From: Pseudomonadota bacterium
Lineage (GTDB): Bacteria > Cyanobacteriota > Vampirovibrionia > LMEP-6097
Length of the DNA stretch: 10,951 nt
Direction: 5' to 3'
Assembly: GCA_009924885.1 (NCBI GenBank)
Contig: RFQS01000050.1
Location: forward strand, 1-10,951
Part shown: positions 1 through 6,915 of the stretch, piece by piece
Numbering within the stretch: position 1 is the stretch's first letter
How the letters are laid out: the number at the start of each line of letters is the position of its first letter
Notes under the pieces: generated by a model
The model's database searches: none
What the model was told of the DNA's origin: nothing
What the model saw: only the letters and a program-made list of their open reading frames with translations
Program-made: the position numbers and the translations under genes

Positions 1-557
1 GTCAAGATTTTAATGCTATAGAGAGGCAGAGCTTGAAGATTTTTGATTCTACTTATCAGCAAAAAGTCACAGAATACATTATCAGACCTTTAAGTAAAAA
101 TATTGATGGGGTAAATACTGGTTCAAGACTAGATGAATCTCTTCAATCAGCGAATGTCTTCCATAACCTTAGCTCTCTACTAAATCACTTAAGTTCTGAA
201 AAAAAACTAAGAATAATGATAGAAGCTGGTCCTAATTTAATGAAAAGCTTTTTAAGAGAGGGGTTAGTCGATGAAATTATTCACTATGAACCATTAGAGA
301 TTCAAGCTGAATCTTTCAATGCTGCGTTAAATGAAAATGATTCACTAGATTCAGCTTTAAGTCGATCTCTAAATAATATTTTAGAGAGATACCAAAATTT
401 ACTCAAAGAGTCTCCTCTCAATACCGATTTATGTTTTCCTCGTTCTAATGAAATTTCAAAGAAGTCTCAAAAATGCTATCTAAGCCAGTATGAAATTATT
501 GAAGCAACTAATATTAATGAAAGAACAGATATTAAAGTACATATCAGGCTAATTTAA
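1..557 (+). CDS. ribD: RibD-like pyrimidine reductase, C-terminal part (5' end outside window)
   Basis: The reading frame is open to the left edge (first whole codon at 3), so this is the end of a longer gene. The visible 185 codons contain IEAGPNLMKSFLREGLVDEI (about residues 73-92), which matches the conserved substrate-site segment of the RibD C-terminal reductase domain (family pattern roughly EGGPtLagsFLeagLVDEi). The last residues, including RTDIKVHIRLI, fit the closing beta strand. RibD reduces the ribosylamino-pyrimidine intermediate of riboflavin synthesis using NADPH. Oddities: EGGP reads EAGP, the usual APKLLG after LVDEI is missing, and about 60 extra polar residues separate the motif from the last strand. 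A related DHFR-fold reductase is possible. The deaminase domain, if present, lies outside the window. The gene converges on secY and its TAA stop overlaps that of secY. Confidence 0.62.
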   Translation, partial: QDFNAIERQSLKIFDSTYQQKVTEYIIRPLSKNIDGVNTGSRLDESLQSANVFHNLSSLLNHLSSEKKLRIMIEAGPNLMKSFLREGLVDEIIHYEPLEIQAESFNAALNENDSLDSALSRSLNNILERYQNLLKESPLNTDLCFPRSNEISKKSQKCYLSQYEIIEATNINERTDIKVHIRLI

Positions 558-581
558 TCAAGAAGTGATTTAGTCTGATAT
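541..581. terminator. Hairpin spanning the ribD/secY convergent junction, possible two-way terminator
   Basis: Bases 541-551 pair with 571-581 (11 pairs, one of them G548-T574, a G-U wobble in plus-strand RNA). After a 4-base bulge (552-555), bases 556-560 pair with 566-570, closing a 5-base loop AGAAG. The structure contains both stop codons, so the ends of both genes form the arms. Neither side has a clean U-tract, although the minus-strand continuation (gtactttaatatctgttctt) is moderately U-rich. In minus-strand RNA the wobble becomes a C-A mismatch. Terminator function is inferred from position and pairing. Confidence 0.45.
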
Positions 582-1930
582 CTGTGACTCTGTATATAAG
601 CTAGAAGCTGGTTTCTCACATCAACAGCAACACCAACCAAGATAATCAAACTAGTAGAACCTAAACCACCAAGTGTATTCACTTGAAACCACTGCTCAGC
701 GTGAGTAGGAAGCACAGCTATAAGACCAATAGCTAAAGCACCTATTAAAACTATCCTTGAAATAATCTTCTCAAGATACTCAGAGGTCGGTCTTCCTGGC
801 TTAACTCCCTCAAGAGTGCTGCCTGATTTTTTTAAATTCTCTGCTATCTCTCTAGGATTAAGAACTATAGAAGAATAGAAAAAAGTAAAAGCGATTATCA
901 TGAGTAAATAAGCGATAGAATGCTCGACTTTAGAATACTGGAAAATAAACTCTATCCTTTCAGCAAGCCAGTTACCAAAATTAGCCAGGAAAGTACCTGA
1001 AAGTGCAGTGACTCCTGGAAATTTAGCAAAAGTCTCTCTTATTAACATAGAGATAGATTGATTTTGAATACCAGCAAATGTAAGAATCTGAACAGGCATA
1101 AACAAAAGAGCACTTGCAAAAATAATAGGCAAAACACCAGCTGGATTTATTTTAAGAGGAAGACTATGATCTTTATTCATCATATTATTTCTCTTCGCAC
1201 CATATATCATAAGATTTCTAGAGCCTTCCTGAATATATATAATCAAAACAGTTAAAGCTAAAAATAAAAGTACTAGAGATATAACTCCCCACTGAGGACT
1301 AGAACCAACTCTCACTGCAGTCGCAGTATCTTTAATCATAATCGGCATTTTAGAAGCGATACCTACGAAAATAAGTAAGCTCGCACCATTGCCGACACCT
1401 TTTTCAGTAATAACTTCACCTAACCACATAATGAATAGAGAAGTTATAGTCAGAACCACTACAGTCCTTACGTAAAACACAGAATCCGCCTTAACAGCTA
1501 ACTGAGCAACATCCAAGAATCTTGCTAAAGCAAAGCTTTGAAATAAAGCAAGTAAAATAGTAAAAAATCTAGTTATTCGCTGAAATTTCTTTCTGCCATC
1601 ATCACCCTGATTTCTCTGCATCTCTTTCAGATTAGGAATGATTTCCACTAAAAGCTGCATAATAATACTAGCGGTAATATAAGGTCCGATACCTAAAGCG
1701 AAAATTGATAAAGCACTTAAAGCTCCACCCGCGAACATATCCACCAAGCCCAGTAAACCCGAAGATAGCACGGTACTTGACTTTAAAGCATTTTGGTCAA
1801 CACCGTATAAAGGTATATGAACCCCAAACCTGTATACCGCAAGCAACAAAGCAGTATATAATATCTTCTGTATCAAACCAGAAGATTTGCTTATTTCTTG
1901 AAAACTAAGAGTACTGTTCTCAGACTTCAA
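554..1930 (-). CDS. secY: Preprotein translocase subunit SecY
   Basis: SecY forms the protein-conducting channel of the inner-membrane SecYEG translocon. At 458 residues it is a normal bacterial length. Recognisable parts are the first membrane segment (about 21-40), the plug region and TM2 (about 58-95, with GIGPYITASIIMQLL), the GEVITEKGVGNGASLLIFVGI signature (171-191), INPAGVLPIIFASAL (261-275), the cytoplasmic loop LNPREIAENLKKSG...PGRPTSEYL (357-386) and the TM10 segment GSTSLIILVGVAVD (424-437). The loop has LEG where IPG is usual. The start is TTG at 1930: a TAA stop lies directly upstream in frame and no later start fits the family N-terminus. It overlaps rplO by 11 bases, with GGTGGAAAGG upstream as ribosome-binding site. 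It is last in the operon and converges on ribD. Confidence 0.95.
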   Translation of the reverse strand: MKSENSTLSFQEISKSSGLIQKILYTALLLAVYRFGVHIPLYGVDQNALKSSTVLSSGLLGLVDMFAGGALSALSIFALGIGPYITASIIMQLLVEIIPNLKEMQRNQGDDGRKKFQRITRFFTILLALFQSFALARFLDVAQLAVKADSVFYVRTVVVLTITSLFIMWLGEVITEKGVGNGASLLIFVGIASKMPIMIKDTATAVRVGSSPQWGVISLVLLFLALTVLIIYIQEGSRNLMIYGAKRNNMMNKDHSLPLKINPAGVLPIIFASALLFMPVQILTFAGIQNQSISMLIRETFAKFPGVTALSGTFLANFGNWLAERIEFIFQYSKVEHSIAYLLMIIAFTFFYSSIVLNPREIAENLKKSGSTLEGVKPGRPTSEYLEKIISRIVLIGALAIGLIAVLPTHAEQWFQVNTLGGLGSTSLIILVGVAVDVRNQLLAYIQSHRYQTKSLLD

Positions 1931-2375
1931 TTACCTTTCCACCCGCTTTCTCAATTGCTTCCTTTGCAGAAGCACTAAATAAATTAGCTTTAACCGTAAC
2001 TGCCTTAGACAAGTTACCAGAAGCCAGAATTTTCAAACCATAAGGCTGAGCTTTCTTTATAACACCATTCTGCTCAAGAATAACTAAATTGATCTGAGTA
2101 AGACCTTTTTCAGCGAGCTCTTGAATCACATCTAAATTAACGATAGAGTACTCTTTTCTATTAACTCTCGTGTTAACCTGTCTTTTAGGTAATCTTCTAT
2201 ATAAAGGAGTTTGTCCACCTTCTTTAAAAGTCTTAGCCCAACCAGATCTACATTTCTGTCCTCTGTGACCACGTCCACAAGTCTTACCAGCACCAGTAGC
2301 TATACCGCGACCCTTTCTGTCTTTAGATTTTATAGCACCTTCTGCGCTTTCAAGATTTTTCATGTTATCTGCCAT
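1920..2375 (-). CDS. rplO: 50S ribosomal protein L15
   Basis: L15 binds 23S rRNA and acts late in large-subunit assembly. The 151 residues show the family's glycine- and lysine-rich N-terminal segment (RKGRGIATGAGKTCGRGHRG, 20-39), then EGGQTPLYRRLPKR (52-65) and a globular C-terminal half ending KAGGKVIEV. The usual RGF after LPKR is replaced by RQV. ATG at 2375 is preceded by TAGGAG at good spacing. rpmD lies 19 bases upstream, and the gene overlaps secY downstream by 11 bases, suggesting translational coupling. The rpmD-rplO-secY order is the classical spc order. Confidence 0.95.
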   Translation of the reverse strand: MADNMKNLESAEGAIKSKDRKGRGIATGAGKTCGRGHRGQKCRSGWAKTFKEGGQTPLYRRLPKRQVNTRVNRKEYSIVNLDVIQELAEKGLTQINLVILEQNGVIKKAQPYGLKILASGNLSKAVTVKANLFSASAKEAIEKAGGKVIEV

Positions 2376-2394
2376 GGTTCTAACTCCTATATAA

Positions 2395-2592
2395 TTATTC
2401 TGCGTCCTGCACTTGAACTAAGTGACTAACTTTCTTTATCATTCCTAAAATAGTAGGAGAATCAAAATGTGCCACAACCGCGTTAGTTCTTCTCAAGCCT
2501 AAAGCTTCAAGAACTTTGGCCTGCTTACCACTAGCAGCAGAGATACCTCTGACTAGTTTTATGGATAATTTTTTTCTTTTAGTTTCTACCAT
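2395..2592 (-). CDS. rpmD: 50S ribosomal protein L30
   Basis: This 65-residue protein has the L30 layout: a first strand KLSIKLVRG (8-16), then ASGKQAKVLEALGLRRTNAV (20-39) and SPTILGMIKKVSHLVQV (45-61). L30 sits on the large subunit and is dispensable in several lineages. Its presence helps place the organism: from memory, photosynthetic Cyanobacteria lack L30, while the surrounding proteins look cyanobacterial. ATG at 2592 has AGAGG 8 bases upstream. It lies between rpsE (14 bases away) and rplO. Confidence 0.93.
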   Translation of the reverse strand: MVETKRKKLSIKLVRGISAASGKQAKVLEALGLRRTNAVVAHFDSPTILGMIKKVSHLVQVQDAE

Positions 2593-2606
2593 TTTTATTA
2601 CCTCTA

Positions 2607-3335
2607 TTAAGCAAATAACATTTGCTTAACTGTTAAGTTTCTCATTTTAGCTACTTCTCTAAAGCTTCTTATTGATTGGATAGCATTAATCGTAGCTCTA
2701 GCAACGTTTAATGGAGATTTAGAACCCATAGACTTAGAGAGAATATCTCCTAAACCAGATAATTCTAAAACGATCCTTGCTGTACCACCAGCGATGATAC
2801 CAGTACCATCAGAAGCAGGTTTCAACATAACTTCAGAACCACCAGCAAAACCATGAACTCTATGAGAGATAGTACTACCTACCATAGGAACATCCACTAA
2901 ATTTTTACGAGCATCAACTAAAGCTTTTTTAATAGCATTCAATACTTCTGAAGCCTTACCAACACCAACGCCAACTTTACCTTTCTCATTACCGATAATA
3001 ACTACAACTCTAAAAGATAGTTTCTTACCACCTTTAACAACTTTCGTTACTCTTCTAACTTGAACTACTTTTTCTGTATACTCAGATTCCGTAACTTCAG
3101 TACGCTTCTGTCTACGAGGACCACCAGAACCTTCTCTTCTTTTGTTGTTATTAGCACCACCGCTATTATTATTTCCAGCAAATTTTTTAAATTTAGGTTT
3201 AGCACCAGCCAGAGCGTCAACATCAGCCGCAACTACAACTTCAGAAGCAAGCTTTTCAGCTTTGCTCTCATCAACGTCAACCGCAACTTCTACTTCACTA
3301 TTCTCAACTGGATCTATATTTTTTTCTTCTGACAT
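2607..3335 (-). CDS. rpsE: 30S ribosomal protein S5 with long N-terminal extension
   Basis: S5 lies at the mRNA entry and decoding region of the small subunit and affects translational accuracy. The conserved part starts near residue 87: double-stranded-RNA-binding-like domain 87-153 (VRRVTKVVKGGKKLSF, GNEKGKVGVGVGKA), then the C-terminal domain (GTGIIAGGTARIVLELSG, 177-194; SPLNVARATINA, 207-218). Residues 1-86 are extra against a usual total near 165-175. Residues 1-44 are acidic and rich in Ala and Val; residues 45-80 are basic and rich in Asn and Gly. No ATG, GTG or TTG lies in frame between the first codon and the core, and ATG 3335 has a strong TAGGAG, so the extension should be translated. 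Confidence 0.95.
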   Translation of the reverse strand: MSEEKNIDPVENSEVEVAVDVDESKAEKLASEVVVAADVDALAGAKPKFKKFAGNNNSGGANNNKRREGSGGPRRQKRTEVTESEYTEKVVQVRRVTKVVKGGKKLSFRVVVIIGNEKGKVGVGVGKASEVLNAIKKALVDARKNLVDVPMVGSTISHRVHGFAGGSEVMLKPASDGTGIIAGGTARIVLELSGLGDILSKSMGSKSPLNVARATINAIQSIRSFREVAKMRNLTVKQMLFA

Positions 3336-3353
3336 TCTATAAAACTCCTACGA

Positions 3354-3743
3354 TTAAAACTCTAAACCTGCTTCTCTAGCAGCATCAGCAAGAGCTTTAA
3401 TACGACCATGATAAAGATTACCACCCTTATCAAAAACAACCTTAGTTACACCTTGTGCTTTCGCCAATTCAGCAATTTTTTTACCAACAAGCTCAGCCGC
3501 TGGAATATCTGAACCAGTATCTAGCTCACGTTTAAGAGTCGGTGAATAAGTCGCAATCCCACAAATAGTCTTAGAACCAATTGACTCTGAGCTAGAAGGA
3601 TCCACATCGATTATAACCTGTGCCGATATATGTTTATTAGATCTGAAGACACTCAATCTCGGTCTAAGTTCAGTACCGACGATTTTCTTTCTCGCTCTAA
3701 AATGTCTTTTTTTTCTTTGTATATTTCTTGAAACTACAGCCAT
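3354..3743 (-). CDS. rplR: 50S ribosomal protein L18
   Basis: L18 binds 5S rRNA and helps attach it to the large subunit together with L5. The 129-residue sequence has the basic N-terminus (NIQRKKRHFRARKKI, 7-21), LRPRLSVFRSNKHISAQVI (26-44) and the C-terminal FDKGGNLYHGRIKALADAAR (104-123), followed by EAGLEF, close to cyanobacterial L18 as I remember it. Length is slightly above the common 117-122. ATG 3743 has GAGGT 8 bases upstream. It lies 13 bases from rplF and 18 from rpsE. Confidence 0.96.
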   Translation of the reverse strand: MAVVSRNIQRKKRHFRARKKIVGTELRPRLSVFRSNKHISAQVIIDVDPSSSESIGSKTICGIATYSPTLKRELDTGSDIPAAELVGKKIAELAKAQGVTKVVFDKGGNLYHGRIKALADAAREAGLEF

Positions 3744-3756
3744 AAAATTACCTCAG

Positions 3757-4311
3757 TTATTTACCACCAGACTTACCAGCTTTCTTACGAACAACCTCGC
3801 CCTTGTATCTAACGCCTTTACCTTTATAAACCTCTACTGGTCTTAATGATCTAATTACTGCAGCTACCTGCCCTACTAATTCTTTATCAGAACCTTCAAC
3901 AATAATCTCAAGACCATTACCTTCAACTTTAAAGCTGATACCTTGCGGTGGCTCAAAAACCTCTGGATGAGACTTTCCTAATTGAAAATTAAGATTATCA
4001 CCCTGCTGTAAAACTTTATAACCAATACCTTGAATTTCTAAACGCTTAGTAAATCCAATCGTAACCCCAACAACCATATTGTTGATAAGAGTTCTATAAA
4101 GTCCAAACAAAGCGGCAGATTGCTTAGTTTGCTTTGCAACAGAAAGCTTAACTATTTTATCTTCAACAGAAACCTTAATATCAGATCTTAAAGTTCTCTG
4201 AAGCTCGCCCTTAGGACCAACTACTTTTACAAATGTTCCCAGGTCATTCTCTTGAACCGTTAACTGAACATTCTCTGGGATTATAATTTCTTTCTTTCCA
4301 ATTCTTGACAT
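3757..4311 (-). CDS. rplF: 50S ribosomal protein L6
   Basis: L6 binds 23S rRNA near the factor-binding and sarcin-ricin region. The 184 residues are of family length. It begins MSRIGKKEIIIPENV, carries VVGPKGELQRTL in the first repeat-like domain, and ends with the diagnostic RPVEVYKGKGVRYKGEVV followed by RKKAGKSGGK. ATG 4311 is preceded by AGAGGG. The gene follows rpsH by 15 bases and precedes rplR. Nothing unusual was seen. Confidence 0.96.
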   Translation of the reverse strand: MSRIGKKEIIIPENVQLTVQENDLGTFVKVVGPKGELQRTLRSDIKVSVEDKIVKLSVAKQTKQSAALFGLYRTLINNMVVGVTIGFTKRLEIQGIGYKVLQQGDNLNFQLGKSHPEVFEPPQGISFKVEGNGLEIIVEGSDKELVGQVAAVIRSLRPVEVYKGKGVRYKGEVVRKKAGKSGGK

Positions 4312-4326
4312 GCTGTTATCCCTCTA

Positions 4327-4767
4327 TTACCAAACTAGGCAAAGCATTTCGCCGCCTACTTTCTCCGCTCTTGCCTTTCTATCAGTAACTAAACCAATAT
4401 TAGTACTCAAAACACAGATTCCAAGACCATTTAATACTCTTGGAACATATTTAGACTTAACATACTTTCTAAGACCAGGCTTAGATACTCTCTTGATACC
4501 TTTAATAACTGATTGACCTTGATAATACTTAAGTTCAATGACAATAGATTTCATAGCTGGATTATCATTGTTGATAATCTCACATGACTTAATAAAACCC
4601 TCTGTCTGAAGCAACTGAATAAGCTCAGCTTTTAATCTACTGTATGGGACTAAGACGGCTGTCTTATTGACAGTAATAGCATTACGAATTCTAGTCAAGC
4701 AATCCGCTAACGGATCACTCGTCACTCTATTATTCTTATTAGTTTTAATTTCTGTTTTTAATGACAT
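4327..4767 (-). CDS. rpsH: 30S ribosomal protein S8
   Basis: S8 is a primary 16S rRNA binder of the central domain and, in E. coli, the translational repressor of the spc operon. The 146 residues contain DPLADCLTRIRNA (18-30), the C-terminal-domain segment around KRVSKPGLRKYV, and an end GGEMLCLVW typical of cyanobacterial-type S8. About 14 residues precede the usual start. A GTG at codon 15 (4725) could give the shorter form but has no ribosome-binding site, whereas ATG 4767 has a modest TTAGGA about 12 bases upstream. I saw no copy of the E. coli S8-binding mRNA element near rplE, though this was only judged by eye. Confidence 0.95.
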   Translation of the reverse strand: MSLKTEIKTNKNNRVTSDPLADCLTRIRNAITVNKTAVLVPYSRLKAELIQLLQTEGFIKSCEIINNDNPAMKSIVIELKYYQGQSVIKGIKRVSKPGLRKYVKSKYVPRVLNGLGICVLSTNIGLVTDRKARAEKVGGEMLCLVW

Positions 4768-4785
4768 ATTATTCTAAATTCCTAA

Positions 4786-5091
4786 CTACCAACTAGCCTT
4801 CGTTAAACCAGGGATCAAGCCTTGGTGAGCCATCTCTCTGAGAGAGTTACGACATATTCCAAGATCCCGGTGATAACCACGCGGACGGCCAGTAAGCCAG
4901 CATCTATTTCTGTGTCTTATCTTAGCTGAATTCAAAGGTAAATTCTCTAATTTTTCTTGAAGAGCCATTCTTTCCTCTAAATCTAAACTTGGGTTAGACA
5001 TCTTATCCTTAAGTTCAGCACGCTTCTTAGCGTACTTCTCAATAAGTGATTTTTTCTTTTTAGTTTTTTGAATACAAGACTTTTTTGCCAT
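4786..5091 (-). CDS. rpsN: 30S ribosomal protein S14, zinc-independent long form
   Basis: S14 is a late-binding protein of the 30S head. At 101 residues, with only isolated cysteines (C6, C64, C80) and no CXXC pairs, this is the longer form without a zinc ribbon. The C-terminal core NRCWLTGRPRGYHRDLGICR (62-81), then REMAHQGLIPGLTKASW, is diagnostic. The N-terminus is strongly lysine-rich. ATG 5091 starts 4 bases after the rplE stop; the nearest AGGAG is about 15 bases upstream, so reinitiation from rplE is likely. The position between rplE and rpsH is the classical spc position. Confidence 0.96.
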   Translation of the reverse strand: MAKKSCIQKTKKKKSLIEKYAKKRAELKDKMSNPSLDLEERMALQEKLENLPLNSAKIRHRNRCWLTGRPRGYHRDLGICRNSLREMAHQGLIPGLTKASW

Positions 5092-5095
5092 GATA

Positions 5096-5656
5096 TTACT
5101 GTTTTGCTCCTGCTTGCTTTTTAAAAGGCATTCCTAATTTAGTTAAAAGTTCTAATGCATCAGCATCATTCTTTGCCGTAGTACAGATAATAATATCCAT
5201 ACCTCTGATAGCATCAACTTGATCATATTTAATCTCTGGGAATATAATCTGCTCCTTAATTCCCAAAGAATAATTACCTCTACCATCAAATGCCTTTCTA
5301 GAAACACCCTGAAAATCTCTAATTCTTGGCATAGCGACATTAACTAATTTACTCAAGAAATTATACATTTTCTCTTGCCTAAGAGTAACTTTAAGTCCAA
5401 CTGGTACATCTTCCCTAAGCTTAAAACCTGCGATAGATTTCTTTGCACGAGTAATAATTGGCTTTTGACCAGAGATATTAGTTAAATCTTCAATCGCTTT
5501 CTCAAGCGTCTTCGAATTAGAACCAGATTCACCCAAACCAAAATTGATAACAATCTTGATAAGTTTAGGTATCTCATGTACATTTGCACAGCCAATCGAC
5601 TTTTGAAGGTCCTGCTTTAGCTCTGTATTATATTTTTCTTTTAAACTGCTAGTCAT
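5096..5656 (-). CDS. rplE: 50S ribosomal protein L5
   Basis: L5 binds 5S rRNA and contacts the P-site tRNA and the 30S head. The 186 residues include KIVINFGLGE (34-43), the TRAKKSIAGFKLREDVPVG segment (69-87), RIRDFQGVSRKAFDGRGNYS (111-130), EQIIFPEIKYDQVD (135-148), RGMDIIICTTA (151-161) and the end LLTKLGMPF (170-178). Length is slightly above the usual 179-180. The start overlaps the rplX stop by one base in TAATG, with GGAGA about 12 bases upstream, indicating coupled translation. Confidence 0.97.
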   Translation of the reverse strand: MTSSLKEKYNTELKQDLQKSIGCANVHEIPKLIKIVINFGLGESGSNSKTLEKAIEDLTNISGQKPIITRAKKSIAGFKLREDVPVGLKVTLRQEKMYNFLSKLVNVAMPRIRDFQGVSRKAFDGRGNYSLGIKEQIIFPEIKYDQVDAIRGMDIIICTTAKNDADALELLTKLGMPFKKQAGAKQ

Positions 5657-6093
5657 TAGTCTAAATTATCTCCGCTTACTTTTGAAACTCTTACCTTAAC
5701 ACCATCTGCTTGGATTTTCTTTGCAATTCTTGTAGCTTTCTTCGCTTTTTCATCCCAGACCATAACCTTAGATGCAAATATAGGAGTTTCTAATTTGATA
5801 ATCTCACCTTCGCTACCAGGACCTGCCGCTTTTTTATGCTTGATCTTGATATTAACTCCCTCTACGAGGATTTTTCCATCTTGAAATACCTCAAGAACTT
5901 TCGTGATCTTACCTTTATCAGAACCACTAATCACCACAACCTCATCACCAGTCTTAACATGGGATTTAACTCTTGGATTAGAAGCACCAACTTTATTTAA
6001 TGCTCTTGAAAGAACAAGCTTAGAACCCTTTTTAACAAAAGGTTTTATCGCTGCTTTAGTATATCTTTTTAATTTTTTTGGTGAATTACTCAT
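5656..6093 (-). CDS. rplX: 50S ribosomal protein L24 with N-terminal extension
   Basis: L24 is an assembly initiator that binds the 5' part of 23S rRNA near the peptide exit. The KOW motif is at about residues 45-72 (HVKTGDEVVVISGSDKGKIT), followed by LVEGVNIKIKHKK (76-88) and the GEIIKLETPIFASKVMVWD strand region (96-114). At 145 residues it is longer than the usual 100-118, because some 40 lysine-rich residues precede the KOW motif. The start at 6093 is well supported: it overlaps the rplN stop in TAATG with GGAGG 7 bases upstream, and no later ATG, GTG or TTG precedes the motif. The gene also overlaps rplE by one base. Confidence 0.95.
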   Translation of the reverse strand: MSNSPKKLKRYTKAAIKPFVKKGSKLVLSRALNKVGASNPRVKSHVKTGDEVVVISGSDKGKITKVLEVFQDGKILVEGVNIKIKHKKAAGPGSEGEIIKLETPIFASKVMVWDEKAKKATRIAKKIQADGVKVRVSKVSGDNLD

Positions 6094-6458
6094 TAAACTA
6101 CCTCCGGCGCAAGGGATACAATCTTCATAAATCCATGCTCTCTAAGCTCTCTTGCTATAGGACCAAAAACACGAGAACCTATTGGATTATTTTGTTTATC
6201 AATCAGAACACAAGCGTTATCATCAAACTGAATCCAACTACCATCCGGTCTTCTCTTACGTTTTCTCATACGAGCAACAACGCCACGCACAATAGCAGAC
6301 TTCTTAACAGCCATATTAGGAGTAGCATCTTTAACAGTAGCAACGAAAATATCACCTAATTCAGCTACCATGCCATTAGACTTAAGAACTCTTATGATCC
6401 TTACTCTTTTAGCACCGGTATTGTCTGCAACTATTAATTCACTTTCTTGTTGTAACAT
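6093..6458 (-). CDS. rplN: 50S ribosomal protein L14
   Basis: L14 lies on the interface side of the large subunit and takes part in an inter-subunit bridge. The 121-residue sequence is close to the universal L14 length and pattern: ESELIVADNTGAKRVRIIRV (5-24), the signature region ending FVATVKDATPNMAVKKSAIV, RRPDGSWIQFDDNACVLID, and the end GPIARELREHGFMKIVSLAP followed by EVV. ATG 6458 has AAGGA about 9 bases upstream and lies 12 bases from rpsQ. Nothing unusual was seen. Confidence 0.97.
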   Translation of the reverse strand: MLQQESELIVADNTGAKRVRIIRVLKSNGMVAELGDIFVATVKDATPNMAVKKSAIVRGVVARMRKRKRRPDGSWIQFDDNACVLIDKQNNPIGSRVFGPIARELREHGFMKIVSLAPEVV

Positions 6459-6470
6459 CTTTCCATATCC

Positions 6471-6716
6471 TTAAATTGCCTTCTGAAGAATATTCAATAG
6501 AGTCCATTTCTTAGTTCTAGAAATAGGACGCGATTCTTCGATAGTAACTTTATCACCCTCTGTAGCAATATTTTCTTCGTCATGAGCCACAAAAGTTTTA
6601 GAGGTATTGATAATTTTATGATATCTCTTGTGTTTCTTTCTGCTAGTAACAAGGACACTTATGGTCTTATCACATTTAGCACTCTTTACAACTCCGATTA
6701 AGGTTCTCTTAGGCAT
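6471..6716 (-). CDS. rpsQ: 30S ribosomal protein S17
   Basis: S17 is a primary 16S rRNA binder with an OB fold. The 81 residues show LIGVVKSAKCDKTISVLV (6-23), the KHKRYHKIINTSKTFVAHDE segment (28-47) and GDKVTIEESRPISRTKKW (54-71), all family hallmarks. Its start overlaps the end of rpmC by 8 bases, with AAGGA inside rpmC at about 11 bases, so translation is probably coupled. It is followed 12 bases later by rplN. Confidence 0.96.
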   Translation of the reverse strand: MPKRTLIGVVKSAKCDKTISVLVTSRKKHKRYHKIINTSKTFVAHDEENIATEGDKVTIEESRPISRTKKWTLLNILQKAI

Positions 6717-6915
6717 TAGCGTTCGCTTCCTTTTGCTTTAATATAGTTTTTATCCTAGCTATAGACTTCTTTAACTCTCTTAAAGAAGAAATATTTTCAA
6801 GCTTTCTTGAATGAAGAGCCATCTTCACATCAAATAAATTAGTGTAAAGAGAATTAAGCTCTACGTTTAGCTCTTCGACTGTCATTTCAATTAGTTTCTT
6901 TGCTTTAAGAATCAT
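6709..6915 (-). CDS. rpmC: 50S ribosomal protein L29
   Basis: L29 lies near the peptide exit tunnel, where targeting factors dock. The 68 residues form the expected two-helix protein: first helix about 8-34 (MTVEELNVELNSLYTNLFDV), the linker with LENISSLRELKKSIARIKT (39-57) and a lysine-rich tail. The start overlaps the rplP stop by 4 bases (ATGA) with AAGG upstream, and the 3' end overlaps rpsQ by 8 bases. Both junctions suggest coupled translation. Confidence 0.94.
   Translation of the reverse strand: MILKAKKLIEMTVEELNVELNSLYTNLFDVKMALHSRKLENISSLRELKKSIARIKTILKQKEANANA

Noticed and set aside
33..557. Treating the left-edge gene as complete from TTG at 33
   Set aside because: The frame is open to the window edge with no stop, and the visible part is only the end of the reductase domain. 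The gene is more likely cut by the window.
4723..4725. GTG start for rpsH giving a standard-length S8
   Set aside because: No ribosome-binding site precedes it, while ATG 4767 has a modest one at a typical inter-gene distance. Not fully excluded.
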